Of a stretch of DNA of 64,000 nucleotides, positions 47,069 to 59,544 are shown piece after piece. The notes below the pieces were generated by a model that did not search any database, was not told the origin of the DNA, and saw only the letters and a program-made list of their open reading frames with translations. Both the position numbers and the translations under genes were made by a program. Numbering within the stretch: position 1 is the stretch's first letter; every line of letters begins with the position of its first letter. This stretch comes from Proteles cristata cristata (lineage: Eukaryota; Chordata; Mammalia; Carnivora; Hyaenidae). The stretch covers positions 124,001 to 188,000 of the forward strand of contig JAESUZ010000350.1 in NCBI GenBank assembly GCA_017311185.1, read 5' to 3'.

Positions 47069-48426
47069 AATTGTTATATCTTCTTGTTGAATTTTCCCTT
47101 CATGATTATGGTAATGTCTTTGTCTCTTTTCCAGTCTTTGTTTTATCATCTACTATGTCTGATATAAGTATTGTCATCCCGGCTTTCTTTGTATGATATA
47201 TGATTCCATTTGTATGATAAATGCTTTCCCATCCCTTTGCTTTGAATCTACGTGTGTCTTTAGTTCTGTTATGTGTCTCCTGTAGGCAACAAATAGATGA
47301 GTCTTACTTTTTTATCCATTCCATCACCCTATGTCTTTTGACTGGAGCATTTAGTTTGTTTACATTCAAAGTAATTATTGATAGGCATGTACTTAACTCC
47401 CATTTTGTTATTTATTTTATAGTTGTTTTATTGTTCTATTCCTTTATTCTCTTTCTCTCAAGGTTCATTGGGTTTCTTCAGTAATAAACCTGGACTCCTT
47501 TCCTTTATTTTTTGCATATCTATTACCAGTTTTGGTTTGTGGCTCCATTAGTTTTATCTTATACATATAGCAGTCTATATTAAGTTAATGGTTGCTTAAA
47601 TTTGAACCCACTCTAAAACCACTAAACATTTACTCTTACCCCCACATCTTAGGTGTCTGGCGTCATACTTTAGATCTTTGATTTTGTGAATCCCTTGACT
47701 GAGTTTTATAGATATACTAAATTTTACTGCTTTTGTGCTTCCCACCTGTCTTACTCTTGCTTATGATCTTATTTTTTCATTCTGAGTTTGCTTTAAATTT
47801 CTCATAGGATTGGTTTAGTGATGTTGAATTTGTTTAACTTTTTGTTTGGGAAACTCTTGATTTCTTCTATTCTGAATGATAGCTTTAATGGATAGAGTAT
47901 TCCTGCTTACAAGTTTTTTTCTTTCAACACTAATATATCAGCTACTCCCTTCTAACCTACAAAATTTATGCTGAAAAATCAGTAAAAAGCCTTATGGGTT
48001 TTCTTTGTATGTAACTGTTTGCCTTTCTCTTGCTTTTTTATAAATCCTCTCTTTATCACTACTGTTTGGCATTTTAATTACTATGTGTCTTGATGTGGAC
48101 TTCCTTGGGTTGATATTGTTGGGGGTTCTCTATGCCTCCTGGATCTGGAGTTTAGTTTCCTTCTCCAGGTTAGGAAAGCTTCCCATTATTATTTCTTCAA
48201 ATAAATGCTCTGCCTCTTTTTGTCTCTCTTCTCCTTTTGAGATTCCTGTAATGCAAATGTTATTATGCCTGATTATGGCATCGAATTCCCTTAATACATT
48301 CTCTTTTTTTTATTGTTTGTTATTCTTCTCTCATGTTCAGCTTGATTGCTTTGTATTACTCTCTCCTCCAGGTTGCTGATCCATTCTTCTTCCTCTCACA
48401 CTTATTTCGCCTAGTGTATTTTTTTA

Positions 48427-48594
48427 GGGGAGTGTGTGAGTTGGGAAAAGAGGGAGAGAGAAAGAGAATCCCAGGCAGGTTCCGTGCTCATTGTGGAGCC
48501 CAATGCAGGGCCCAATTCCTGCATGACCCTGGGATCATGACCTTAGCTGAAAAAAGAGTCAGATGCTCAAATAACTGAGCTACTCAGGTGCCCC
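48427..48594 (-). mobile_element. Old CAN SINE in L1-D
   Basis: 'gaatcccaggcaggttccgt', 'gggatcatgaccttagctg', 'ctgagctactcaggtgccc'. Older subfamily, with the imperfect flank ctagtgtatttt / ctagtgtactttt. Confidence 0.82.
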
Positions 48595-48652
48595 TTCCTC
48601 TAGTGTACTTTTAACTTCAGCTATTGGATTTTTCATTCTGATTGGTTCTTTT

Positions 48653-48845
48653 ATAAAATTTATTTATTTATTTAGAGAGAAAGAGAATGAGCAAAGAAGG
48701 GACAGAGAGAAAGAGAGGACAGAGGATCCCAGCTGCGCTCTGTGCTGACAGCAGTGAGCCCAATGTGGAGCTCAAACTCAAAAACCATGAGATCCTGACC
48801 TGAGCCAAAGTCAGACACTTAACCAACTGAGCCACCTAGGTGCCT
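48653..48845 (-). mobile_element. CAN SINE in L1-D
   Basis: 'gatcccagctgcgctctgtg', 'gagatcctgacctgagcc', 'ctgagccacctaggtgcct'. The flanks ctgattggttctttt (48638-48652) and ctgatggattctttt (48846-48860) form a target-site duplication with few changes. Confidence 0.88.
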
Positions 48846-50644
48846 CTGATGGATTCTTTTTTATGGTTTCTTTCTCTTTCTTGAAGGTCTCTCTAAAGTC
48901 CTACCTTCTTTTCTCATGTTCAATGAGTATCTTTATTACCATTACTTTAAATTCTCTATTAGACATGTTATTTATCTCTGTATTTAGCTCTTTTGCAGTA
49001 ATTTTTGTCCTTTTGTTTTTCATTTGGGACATATTCTTCTGTCTCCTCATTTGTCTTCTCTGAGTCTGTTTCTATGTGTTGGGAAAGGAGCTACATCTCT
49101 TGCTCTTGAAAGAAGAGGTCCCGTAGTATGCTGCAGAGGTATCCCCTGGTCACCAGAACTTGGCACCTGAAGGGTGTCTTCTATGTGTTGCATGTGCCCT
49201 ACTGTTGAGGCTGAGCTGTGTTTGCCTTCAGCCTAGTCATGTGCAATAGCTCTATTTGCCTATTGTGGGCATGGTTTATTACTTGCGTTGTTAGTAGGCC
49301 AGTCTGTGGCCATCATGGGCTTCAGGAAAGTCAGACCGGGCATTTGCCAGAGTTGCTAGAGCAACAAACTGCACAGCTCTACCTTGGACAACAAACTGGA
49401 CAACTCTACCTTGTTGTTCCCTGAGAAGCTTTTGTTGGTGGGCAGGGCCTACAGTCAGACCAGATGGGTGCACTTGAACTAGTGTGTGTGTGGTTATCTT
49501 TCCCTCTCCCCAGGGCAGGAGTCACTTTGGAGTGGTGCTGGTCCCTGTCAGGACTGCTTGCATCCTGCTTGTGACACAGTCTTAGAGGGACTCCTGCTGA
49601 GGGTAGGTAGGTCTGCAGGAGAATACGGGAGCGGGGTGCTTGGTCCACAACGGTCCAGTATGGGAAGGGACCTGCAGGCACTCTGAGAAAACTCTTGTCT
49701 AGCCTGAGATGGTGGGGGAGCATCAGCGGGAGAATGTGGGTGCAGGGCACACTGTTAGCAAGCTAGGCGGCGAGGGTTTGTGCTGCACTGGTTCCTGCAG
49801 GTATCCATGTAACTTGGCTGAGGGATGGGGAAGGGAAATGGAACCTGCCAGCACTTCTGTTCCTGGAGAAGTCTCCCAAAGGTCCCTGTCCCTCCAGCAC
49901 ATGCTCTCAGATGAGTAAGTAAATCTTCTTCCTGTATGTCCCAGGTGTTTTACAAACTGCTGTGTTTATGCTCTATCTTGGGAAGGTGTTGGTTGTGCTG
50001 TCTTTTTAAGGGCAGGTACTTCATATTGCCTTCCAGCTCTCCCAGAGCCAAGCCCACTGATTTTCAAAGTTCTAGGTGTTCAGTCCCACTGATTGTAAGA
50101 ACTAGTAAGGTTGATAACCACCCCCCACCCCCCACCAGGATTTTAAAGCCTAATATTCTGGTTATTTGTCTTTCCTGTGCATGTTTCCCATGCCTGGGTG
50201 CCTGGTGTGAGGTTTTCTCCTCTACCCTCTGTGCCCACCACATCCCTCCCTCCCATGAGGAGTCCTGTGGGTCCATTTAGCTTCTGACTGTGACTCTGCC
50301 CTTCTTACCCTCTTTGATGTGGCCTCTTCCTATATTTATGAGTGAAGAGTCTCCTCAGCCAGTGTTGGGTTATTTTGGGGGCTATTTATACTGATGTGGG
50401 TGTTATCTAAGTTTATCTATGGAATGAAGTGAGCTCAGGATCCTTGTTTTCCACCATCTTGCCCAGAAGTCTAACACCTTATTTCTAATAAAGAAATGAT
50501 ATACCAGGATCAATTTACTGATATCTACATGAGTGTTTAAAGATCAACCAGTTCATAAGTATAGAGTAATTATAGTTATTTGGACAAAAAAAATGGTCTA
50601 GAATTATATGTGGTATCTGATCATGTACCTTTTCAATCCTTTAG

Positions 50645-50698
50645 CCCAAACCCTAATGAACTGACATCAGAAACCTACGAGGAACACGACAATGAAAT
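50645..50698 (+). CDS. Candidate repeat exon, 54 nt
   Basis: The acceptor is 'ccttttcaatccttt-ag' and the donor GAAAT/gtgaga. Phase 2 at both ends. The only stop-free frame reads PNPNELTSETYEEHDNE, ending in a split codon AT. The motif Y-E-E follows the pattern of its relatives at 51685, 52406, 53437 and 60293. The upstream intron was split by L1-D, but the local splice signals (including a possible branch site 'tctgatcatg' about 30 nt upstream) are intact. Role unknown. Confidence 0.6.
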
Positions 50699-51684
50699 GT
50701 GAGATTAAAAAGCATAAAGATAAATATAAGTATATAATGATAAATAAATATATGTATATGCACACACACACATCATGCTCCTGTCAACACAAGTACACAA
50801 CACTCATACACCTGCACACACACAGAAATAGATAGAATTTGTGAAATTTACCCTGAGGAGCATCCAAAGCAATATGGAGTGTCTGACACTGTTTTTAAGT
50901 CTTCTGACATTAACATTATAGGTAACTATTATTTTCAGATCCACTTAAATAAAAGAGCAGGTCATGAAAGTGATGCTTCTTCCTTTAACCATATTTGTTA
51001 CCCTTAGTGGGGGTATTAAGATATTATCAGATGGCCTGTATATGAGATTTTACTTTCATGGGCCAAGAGAAGAGAGATTGGTATTTGCAGGAAGGAGGAG
51101 TCTACAGTGGATGGAACATTGAGGCCAGGAGAAAACAATGGAGATAATAGACTGGATGTGTCCATGACCCTCAAGAGTTCTGCCACTATATTGGGCTAAT
51201 ACTCCATCCCAAATCGATTATACTGGAGGGAGCCTCTACCTCAAGTCTTTAGCTACTTAACCCTGTTTGGGGGTCTGGAAACATAGCCATGAAGCATAAG
51301 AATAAGCAGATGATGAAGGAAGTTGCCAGTCATGCGATTAGTTGGAGTCAAAAGGATATATATCTCTAAACCAATAAACTGAAGTCAACTAGAAATAAAT
51401 TCTACTACCAAAGATAGTTACATATTGGGTTAGGGTAATGATAAAGAACCCTTGACCTAAATCTTGATGTGTTCACTTTTCATGGGCCTAAGGTAATCAT
51501 GACCACCATATAAACCCTCATTTCTAATATGAAATGACACACCGAGTTCCAGATTATTGACCTGTACTTGGATTGTTAAAAGTCAGCTAACTCATATTAT
51601 ACATTGATTGTAGTTATTAGAATGGAAAAAAGGCAATCTAGAATTATACATTGTGTCAGACTGTATACCTTTTTGTTTCTGTAG
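50699..51684 (+). repeat. Unit intron
   Basis: Contains, in order, an AT- and CA-rich simple stretch, 'gaggagcatccaaagcaat', the 'taggtaactattattttc' tract, the conserved block near 51180, and the pre-exon block 'accatataaaccctcatttc' (51509). The same order recurs in every later unit. Confidence 0.7.
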
Positions 51685-51738
51685 CCATGTCCAGAATGAA
51701 TTGACATTAGAAAACTATGAGGAACCCACCAATGAAAT
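51685..51738 (+). CDS. Candidate repeat exon, 54 nt
   Basis: The acceptor is 'cctttttgtttctgt-ag' and the donor GAAAT/gtgaga. Phase 2/2; the other two frames stop within the exon. Reading: HVQNELTLENYEEPTNE. It is nearly identical to the exon at 53437, differing by two bases (one Val/Ala change, one silent Leu change). Both are flanked by near-identical introns, so they are recent sister exons about 1.75 kb apart. Confidence 0.62.
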
Positions 51739-52405
51739 GTGAGATATGAATGCATAAATTTAAAATCGTATGTATAATCTCAACAAATACACACATAAAA
51801 CAGTAGAGATTAGTATTTGTAAGAAACATTCTCGGGAGTATCCATGGCAATAGAGTGTCTTCAGTACTGCTCCTAAGTTCTCTCACTGTGGTTTATGTGG
51901 GGAACTTTCTATCTTGTTTTAGATTTAGTTAAACCTAAAAGGAGGAAGTCCGAAGAGGAATGTTTCTTCCTCTGAGTGGATTTCTCTGAGCAGCAGCCAA
52001 ACCCTTAGATGAAAGTCAGGAGAAGGAAGGACCTCAGAATCAGAAATTTAAATGGGAAAGGAGGATGGCTGCCTCCAAACTGAAGTTGAATTTGAAATAA
52101 ACTCTACCATGAAAAGCTGTTACACACTGGGTTTAGAGTGATTTCTAAACCCGTATCTACTTAATATAGTAAAGAACTTCTTATAAATCAGTGCATGAAT
52201 TCTTATAGGCCTAAGGTAGTTATTATCATCTCATATAAAGTCTCATTTCTAATAAAAAAATGACCTACCAGGTTAAATTAGTGATATATACATGAATTTT
52301 TAATGATTGACAAGTTCATAAATATGGAGCAATTGTAGCTATTTAAATGGGAAAAAAGTCAGTATTACACATGGAGTCTGACTATGTACCTCTTTAACCT
52401 TTTAG

Positions 52406-52459
52406 CACAGCCCTGACTGAATGGAAATCAGACAACTATGAGGAAGTCTCTAGTAAAAT
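52406..52459 (+). CDS. Candidate repeat exon, 54 nt
   Basis: The acceptor is 'cctctttaacctttt-ag' and the donor AAAAT/gtgaga. Phase 2/2, and the only stop-free frame reads TALTEWKSDNYEEVSSK. Y-E-E-V resembles the Y-E-E-I class of SH2 ligand known from Src-family kinases, but whether the peptide is cytoplasmic is unknown. Its sister at 60293 differs by four bases; a more distant sister is at 62695. Confidence 0.62.
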
Positions 52460-53436
52460 GTGAGATATAGATGAACAAAGATAAATATATATTTATATTT
52501 ATATATATATGTATAGGTACATAAATATGTATATGCTTAAATCCACACAGATGCACAAAGACATGTACACAAACATAAATACAATGAATGAAAGGGATGA
52601 GGTCACCAAATGCATTCTTGGGAGCATCCATGACAGTAAAATACAGTGTCTTTGACTCTTTCTGAATCTTCTTACTCGTAGGTAATTTCCTGCCTTTTTT
52701 TTTTTTTTTTTATCTATTTGGGTCAAAGAGGAGCAGATCATAATAGGAATCCTTCCTCCTCCTAGTGACAAGGAGCCAAAACCTTTTGGAGATTTCCAGA
52801 GTGCCTGTGTTTGAGTCTTACTAGATTGGGTGAAGAAGGAACAGAATCCTACTTAAGACAAAGGAAGCAGTAGTCAGGGAACAGAAGAGCCCTCCGCAGA
52901 AAGAAAGGAGCCAATTGAAACTAGGTCTGTACTCCATACTCCAGAGCTCTGCTACCATGTGAGACTGGTGCCCCAGACCCACCACCATATCGAAGGGAGC
53001 CTCTGCCTCAGATCTTTAGTTACTTAACCCTCTCTGAGGGTCTGGAAAGACAGCCTTGAAGCATGAAGAGTAAGAAGGTGATGGAGGAGGTTGCCAATTA
53101 GTTGGAGTCAAAGGGATATGCACCTATAAACTGAAGTCAAATCGAAATAAATTCTACTACCAAAGGTAGTTACATATTGGGTTAGGGTAATGATAAAGAA
53201 CCCTTGACCTAAATCTTGATGTGTTCACTTTTCATGGGCCTAAGATAATCATGACCACCATATAAACCCTCATTTCTAATATGAGCTGACATACCAAGTT
53301 CCAGATTATTGACCTGTACTTGGATTGTTAAAAATCAACCAACTCATATTATACATTGATTGTAGCTATTAGAATGGAAAAAAGGAGATCTAGAATTACA
53401 CATTGTGTCAGACTATGTACCTTTTTGATTCTTTAG

Positions 53437-53490
53437 CCATGCCCAGAATGAATTGACACTAGAAAACTATGAGGAACCCACCAATGAAAT
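53437..53490 (+). CDS. Candidate repeat exon, 54 nt
   Basis: The acceptor is 'cctttttgattcttt-ag' and the donor GAAAT/gtgaga. Phase 2/2, reading HAQNELTLENYEEPTNE. It is the near-twin of the exon at 51685. L1-E begins 123 bp after its donor and expands the following intron from roughly 0.7 kb to 6.8 kb. Confidence 0.62.
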
Positions 53491-55519
53491 GTGAGATATG
53501 AATGCATAAATATAAAATTGTATGCATAATCTCAACAAATAAACACATAAAACAACAAATAGAGATACGGAGATTTTTTACATGACACTCAGGAGCATCC
53601 ATGGAATGTCTTTTTTAATTTATTTAAATTCGAGTTAGTTAATATATAGTGTAGTGTTTGTTTTAGGAGTAGAATATTGTGCTTCATCCCTTACATGTAA
53701 CACCTTGTGCTAATCCCAACAAATGCCCTCCTTAATTCCCATCACCCATTTACTCCATCTGCTACCACCGCCTCCACTCCAGCAATCCTGTTTGTTTCTC
53801 TATATTTGTCTCTTAAGGTTTGTCTCCGTTTTTACCTTATTTTATTTTGCCTCTCCTTTCCCTATGTTCATCTGTTTTGTTTTTTAAATTCCACATATGA
53901 GTGAAATCATATGTTTTTTGTCATTCACTGACTTACTTCTTTGCTTAGCATAATATACTCCAGTTCCATATACGTCATAGCAAATGGCAAGCTTTCATTC
54001 TTTTTGCTGGTTAAGTAATATTCCATTGTATATGTATGCCACATCTTCTTTAGCCATTCATCCGTTGATGGACATTTGGGCTCTTTCCATACTTTGGCCA
54101 TTGTTGATAGTGCTGCTTTAAACATTAAGGTGCGTGTGCCCCTTTGAATCAACATTTTTGTATCTGTGGATAAATATTTAGCAGTACACTTGCTGGGCTG
54201 TAGGGAAGTTCTACTTTTAATTTTGAGGAGCTTCCATACTGTTTTCCACAGTAGCTGCGTCAGTTTACATTTCCACCAGGAGCGCAAAAGCATTCCCCTT
54301 TCTCCTCATCCTTGTCCATATTTGCTGTTTCCTAACTTGTTAATTTTAGCCATTCTGACAGGTGCGAGGTGGTACCTTATTGTGGTTTTGATTAGTATTT
54401 CCCTGATGATGAGTGATATTGAGCATCATGTGTCTGTTAGTCATCTGGATGTCTTCTTTGGAAAACTGTTCATGTCTTAGTGTATGTCTGAAATGGGCTG
54501 TTTTTTGTGTGTTGAGTTTGATACCTTCTTTAGAGATGGTGGATACTGACACTTTATCAGAAGATTTACAAAAATCTCCTATTCCATTAATTGCCTTATA
54601 ATTTTGTTGATTGTTTCTTTCACTGTGCAGAAGCTTTTTATCTTGATTAAGTTCCAGTAGTTCATTTTGCTTTTGTTTCCTTGCCTTGGGAGACACGTCT
54701 AAGAAATTGCTGTGGCTCAGGTCAAAGAGGTTGCTGCCTCTTATCTCTTCTAGGATTTGATGGTTTCCTGTCTTACATTCAGGTATTTCATCCATTTTGT
54801 TTATTTTTATGTAGGGTGTAAGAAAATGGTCCATTTTCTTCTTCTGCATGTTGCTGTCCTGTTTTCCCACACCATTTGTGGAAGAGACCATCTTTTTTCC
54901 ATTGGATATCCTTTTCTGCTTTAAGATTAGTTGCCCATATATTTGAGGGTTCATTTCTAGGTTCTCCATTCTGTTCCACTGATTGTTTTTGTGCCAGTAT
55001 CTTGTTAGTATCTTGTGGAGAATTTTTGCATATTGGTCTGTAATTCTCCTTTTTAGTGGGATCTTTGTCTAGTTTTGGAATCAAGGTAATGCTGGCCTCA
55101 TAGAATGAGTTTGGAAGTTTTCCTTCTATTTATATTTTTTGGAATAGTTTTGAGAAGCATAGGTATTAATTCTTCTTTAAATGTTTGGTAAAATTCTCCT
55201 GGGAAGCCATCTGATCCTGGGCTCCTATTTGTTGGGAGTTTCTTTTATTACTGATTCAATTTCTTTACTACTTATGGATTGTTAAAATTTTCTATTTCTC
55301 CCTGTTTGAATTTTGGTAGTTAATATGTTTCTAGGAATTTATCCATTTCTTCCTGATTGCCCAATTTGCTGGCATATAATTGTTCACAATATTGTCTTAT
55401 AATTGGTTATATTTCTGTGGTGTTGGTTGTAATTTCTCCTCTTTAATTCTTTCTTTTAATCTATATTGGTTCTTTTCTTTATCTTCTTGAGAAATCTGGC
55501 TAGGAGTTGATAAATTTTA

Positions 55520-55608
55520 TTAATTCTTTAAAAGAACCAGCTCCTAGTTTTGCTGTTCTGTTTGTTAATTCTTTAAAAGAACCAGCTCCTAGTTTTGCTG
55601 TTCTGTTC
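55520..55608 (-). repeat. Perfect 45-bp tandem duplication in L1-E
   Basis: The block starting ttaattctttaaaagaacc is repeated at 55520 and 55565 without a mismatch until near the end of the second copy. Confidence 0.95.
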
Positions 55609-57619
55609 TACTGTTTTTTTTTTTATTTCAATATCATTGATTTCTTCTCTAATCTTCATTATTTCCTTTCTTCTGCTGATTTAAGGCTTTATTTGCTTTT
55701 GTTTTTCCAGCTCGTTTAGGTGTAATGTTAGGTTGTGTATTTGAGACATTACTGTCTTCTTTAGGAAGGCCTGGATTGCTATATACTTCCCTCTTCTGAC
55801 TGCCTTTGCTGCACCCCAAAGATTTGGGACTATTGTATTTTCATTTTCACTGGCTTCCATGTACTTTTTAATTTCCTCTTTCTTAGTTAACTCATTAATT
55901 TTTTAGTAGGATATTCTTTAATCTCCAAGTATTCATGGTTTTTCCATATTTTTTTCTTGTGGTTGATTTCAAATTTTGTATGAGCTTGATCTTTTTGTAC
56001 TTTTCCTGGGCTGATTTATGACCCAATGCATGATCTATTCTGGAAATGATCCATGTTTTATTGAAAAGAATGTGTATTCCCCTTGCTTAAGGATGAAATG
56101 TTATCAATATATCTGTTATGTCCATCTGGTCCAGTGTGTCATTCAAGTCGTGGTTTCCTTGTTGATTTTCTGCTTAGGTGATCTGTCCATTGCTGTAAGT
56201 GGGGTGTTAAAGTCCCTTAATATTATTGTTATTATCAATGAGTTTCTTTATGTTTGTTATTAATTGATTTATATATTTGGGTGTCTTCAAGTTAGGGGCA
56301 CAAATATTTACAATTGTTTGATCTTGATGGATAAACCCCTTAATTATGATTAGGTTAGACCCCTTCTTCATTTCTTGTTAGCTTTTGGATTCAAATATAG
56401 TTTGTCTGATATAGTAGGGGTACTCCAGCTTTCTTTTGACCTCCATTAGCTTGATAGATGGTTCTCCATCCCCTCACTTTCACTTTTAAAAGGCACTTTT
56501 AGACATACAGGTGACTTTAGATCTAAAACGGGTTTCTTGTAGGCAGCAAATAGATGTATCTTGTTGTTGTTTTTTTAATCCATTTTGATACTGTCTTTTG
56601 ATTGGCTCATTTAGTCCATTTACATTCAGAGTGATTATTGAAAGATATGAATTTAGTTCCATTGTGTTGCCTGTAGAGTTGGTGTTTCTGGTGATGCTCT
56701 CTGGTCATTTTTAAACTTTGTTCCATTTGGTGTTTTGTTTTTCTCCACTCAAAGAGTTCCCATTCAAATTTCTTATAGGGCTGATTTATGGTCATGAACT
56801 CCTTTAGATTTTGTTTGTCTGGAAAATTCTTTATCTCTCCTTCTATTCTGAATGACAGCCTTGCTGGATAAAATATTCTTCACTGTGTATTTTTCCCATT
56901 TAGCACATTTAATATATCCTGCCACTCTATTCTGACCTGCCAAGTTTCTGTTGGAAGATCTGCAAACTTGATTTGTTTCCCTTGTAGGTTAAGGACTTTT
57001 CTTCCTTTGCTGCTTTCATAATTCTTTACTTGTTTGTGTATTTTGTGAATTTGACTATGATATGTCTTGGTGATGACTGGCTTTTGCTGAATTTAATAGA
57101 GGTTCTCTGTGCTTCTTGGATTTAGATGTATGTCCTTCTCCATATTAGGGAAGTTTTCAGCTATAATTTGCTCACATAAATGTTCTGTCACTTTTTCTCT
57201 TTCTTCATCTTCTGGGACTCCTATGATACAAATGTTATTCCTCTTTAGTAGGTCACTGAGTTCACTAAGTCTTGTATTGTGATCTTTGCCTTTGTTTCTC
57301 TCTTCTTTTCAGCTTCATTATTTTCCACAATTTTATCTCCTAAATCACTGATTCACTGCTCTGCTTTATCCAGCCTTGCTATCATGGCATCCATTTGAAA
57401 TTGCACTTCGGTTATAGCATTTTTAATTTAGGGCTCACAAGATTTTAGTTTAGAGATTCTCTACGGTCTTCTATGCTTTCTACAACCCCAGATGGTATCC
57501 TTATAATTGTAGTTTTAAATTCTAATTGAGACATTTTACTGATATCTGCTTTGATTAAATCCCTGGCCATGACTTCTACTGCCTGTTCCTTCTTTTTGGG
57601 TGAGTTTCTCTATCTTGTC

Positions 57620-57950
57620 ATTTTATCCATAAAAGAAAAGAAAAAATAAAGAAAAGAAACAAACAAAAACAAAGAAAAAAACCCAAAAAATAAAATTAAA
57701 AAAAAACACAAAAACCCTGTATCCTGGGTGTGTTTTGGGCTGCTTGTTTAGAGTCCAGGCCCCAAAATAAAACATAATATAATGAAATGAAATGAAAACA
57801 AATGATAAAATAAAAAATAAGAGAATATGCATATATAAAAATGTATACATAAAAATGTAAATAAAAACAATAAAAATTTAAAAAGGAATTGAAAATAAGA
57901 AAATAAATGAAAAAAGTTAATAATAAAAAATAAAGAATAAAAGTAAAATG
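57620..57950 (+). repeat. A-rich low-complexity tract in L1-E
   Basis: Long A-rich runs with scattered G, C and T (aaagaaaaaataaagaaaag; aaaataaaaaataagag), interrupted at 57716-57765. The minus-strand frames over it are poly-Phe/Tyr artefacts. Confidence 0.85.
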
Positions 57951-58204
57951 GAATTTAGATCCTATGTTTCTTAGAGCTGAAGCCTGCCCAGTAGACTTTG
58001 TGCAAGTGAGTTGTTTGTGCTGGTCTTCTAGAGGAGGAGCCTGCTGTATGAATTCTATGGCTGATTTGTTTGAGTGGAAATGCACCTCTAGGGTGCAAAG
58101 GAGCAGAGCTTGGCATAAGTGGCTCTGGCCTCCACTGGGTGGTGGTGTTTTGCTCCCTGAAGTCTTTTGGCTCTGAAGAATGGAATAAAAATTGCAGCAC
58201 CCTG

Positions 58205-58880
58205 GCGAGGATGTGGAGAAACGGGCACCCTCCTACACTGTTGGTGGGAATGTAAACTGGTACAGCCCCTCTGGAAAACAGTGTGGAGGTTCCTCAGGAA
58301 ACTAACAATAGAACTCCCCTAGGACCCAGCAATAGCACTGCTAGGAATTTACCCAAGGGATACAGAAATGCTGAGGCATAGGAGCACATGACCCCAATGT
58401 TCATAGCACTCTCCACAATAGCTAAAACATGGAAAGAGCCTAAGTGTCCATCAACAGATGAATGGATCAAGAAGATGTGGTTTATCTATACCATGGAATA
58501 CTACATGGCAATGAGAAACAATGAAATCTGGCCATGTGTAGCAACATGGATGGACCTTGAGGGTGTTATGCTGAGCGAAATAAGTCAGGCAGAGAAGGAC
58601 AAATATCATATGTGTGCACGTATAGGAGGATTAGGAGGAACTTAACTGAGGAACAAGGGGGAGAAGAAGGGCGGAAATGGTGGGGGAAAGGGAGAGAGGC
58701 AAACCATGAGAGACTCTTGAATGCTGACAAAAACTGAGGACTGATGGATGTGGGGGGGAGGGGGGGATGGGCATAGAGGAGGACACTTGTGGGGATGAGC
58801 ACTGAGTGTTATGTGGAAACTAATTTGACAACAAACTATTCGTAAAAAAAAAAAAAAAAGAAAGAAAGAAAAAGAAAATA
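58205..58880 (+). mobile_element. Young felid L1 3' fragment, sense, nested in L1-E
   Basis: The ORF2 C-terminal frame (58388-58645, with [19 protein letters not shown]) is followed by the 3' UTR 'gagactcttgaatgctgac' and an A tail ending in (aaag)n. The repeat gcagcaccctg is identical at 58194-58204 and 58881-58891. It is the longest copy of the young L1 family in this window. Confidence 0.92.
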
Positions 58881-59544
58881 GCAGCACCCTGCTCTATAGC
58901 CCTGGAGCTAAATGTTTGCACCATGTATTCTTCAGGCAAACCTCACAGAAGAGCAATTAATCATTCTTCTTGTGTCTCCCGGTTTCCATCCTGTGCCAGC
59001 CTGTGGGAAAAAAGCAGTGGCATGAATGTACCGCTATTCAGAGTTTATGTCAGAGCAGACAGCTAGCACCCGTGTTTGCTCTCCTCAGCCAGAGTGAGTC
59101 CCCTCTCTTATGCCTGGAAAGAGTACAGCGTGTTGGCATGACCTGTCTTTCTTGTGACCCAAGGGATCCTCAGACCACACTGTCACTTCTTGAATTCTGT
59201 CCCACTTCACCACTTGAGCACCTTTATGCCAGGCACTTCCTCCATGGTAGCAGACTGCTAAAAGTTCAGATTTTGTGCTCCCTACTTATAACTTCCCACT
59301 AGCCTCCCTCAGCTCCCTCCCCAAGCTGTATCCAGAACAACATCTCTCCCATTAAATTCTCCATGAGTCCTACCTCCCAAAGGGCGGTCACTTTTCTACT
59401 TGTAGTCTTTCAATTTTTGTTCTCTCAAACCTGTTTGATTTCTTTGGTTTCAGAATGATTTGATAAATATCTATATGTGTTCAGGGACAAGACAAGCTTA
59501 GGGTCTCCCTAATCATCATCTTAACTGCTCCCTGGATTGTCTTC

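Larger units (their letters stand above)
44101..50466 (-). mobile_element. Near full-length L1 (L1-D) splitting a unit intron
   Basis: The antisense 3' UTR starts after 44100 ('cagtatgattaacatacagt'). ORF2 remnants follow, then ORF1-side and 5' UTR sequence ends at 'tttccaccatcttgccc' (50465). The flanks aagtctcatgtctt (44087-44100) and aagtctaacacctt (50467-50480) form a diverged duplication. The intron reads from 'ataaagtctcat' straight to 'ttatttctaataaag', as in the intact copies near 52235 and 62515. It carries SINEs, two twin-primed L1s and a 52-bp piece of unit intron. Confidence 0.85.
53613..59532 (-). mobile_element. Large L1 (L1-E)
   Basis: The antisense 3' UTR starts at 53613 ('cgagttagttaatatatagt'). 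ORF2 follows, including a 207-codon minus frame at 54346-54969 that includes [12 protein letters not shown]. 5' sequence ends near 59532 ('catcatcttaactgctccc'). The flanks tggaatgtctt (53602-53612) and tggattgtctt (59533-59543) differ once. The unit intron is continuous across them. A young sense L1 sits inside. Frames are broken. Confidence 0.85.

Noticed and set aside
54346..54969. 207-codon minus-strand ORF, the longest in the window
   Set aside because: It is ORF2 debris of L1-E, recognisable by L1 motifs and position. Not a host gene.
57620..57950. A-rich tract considered as a poly(A) tail or processed pseudogene end
   Set aside because: It lies within L1-E with L1 sequence on both sides and is not flanked by direct repeats.
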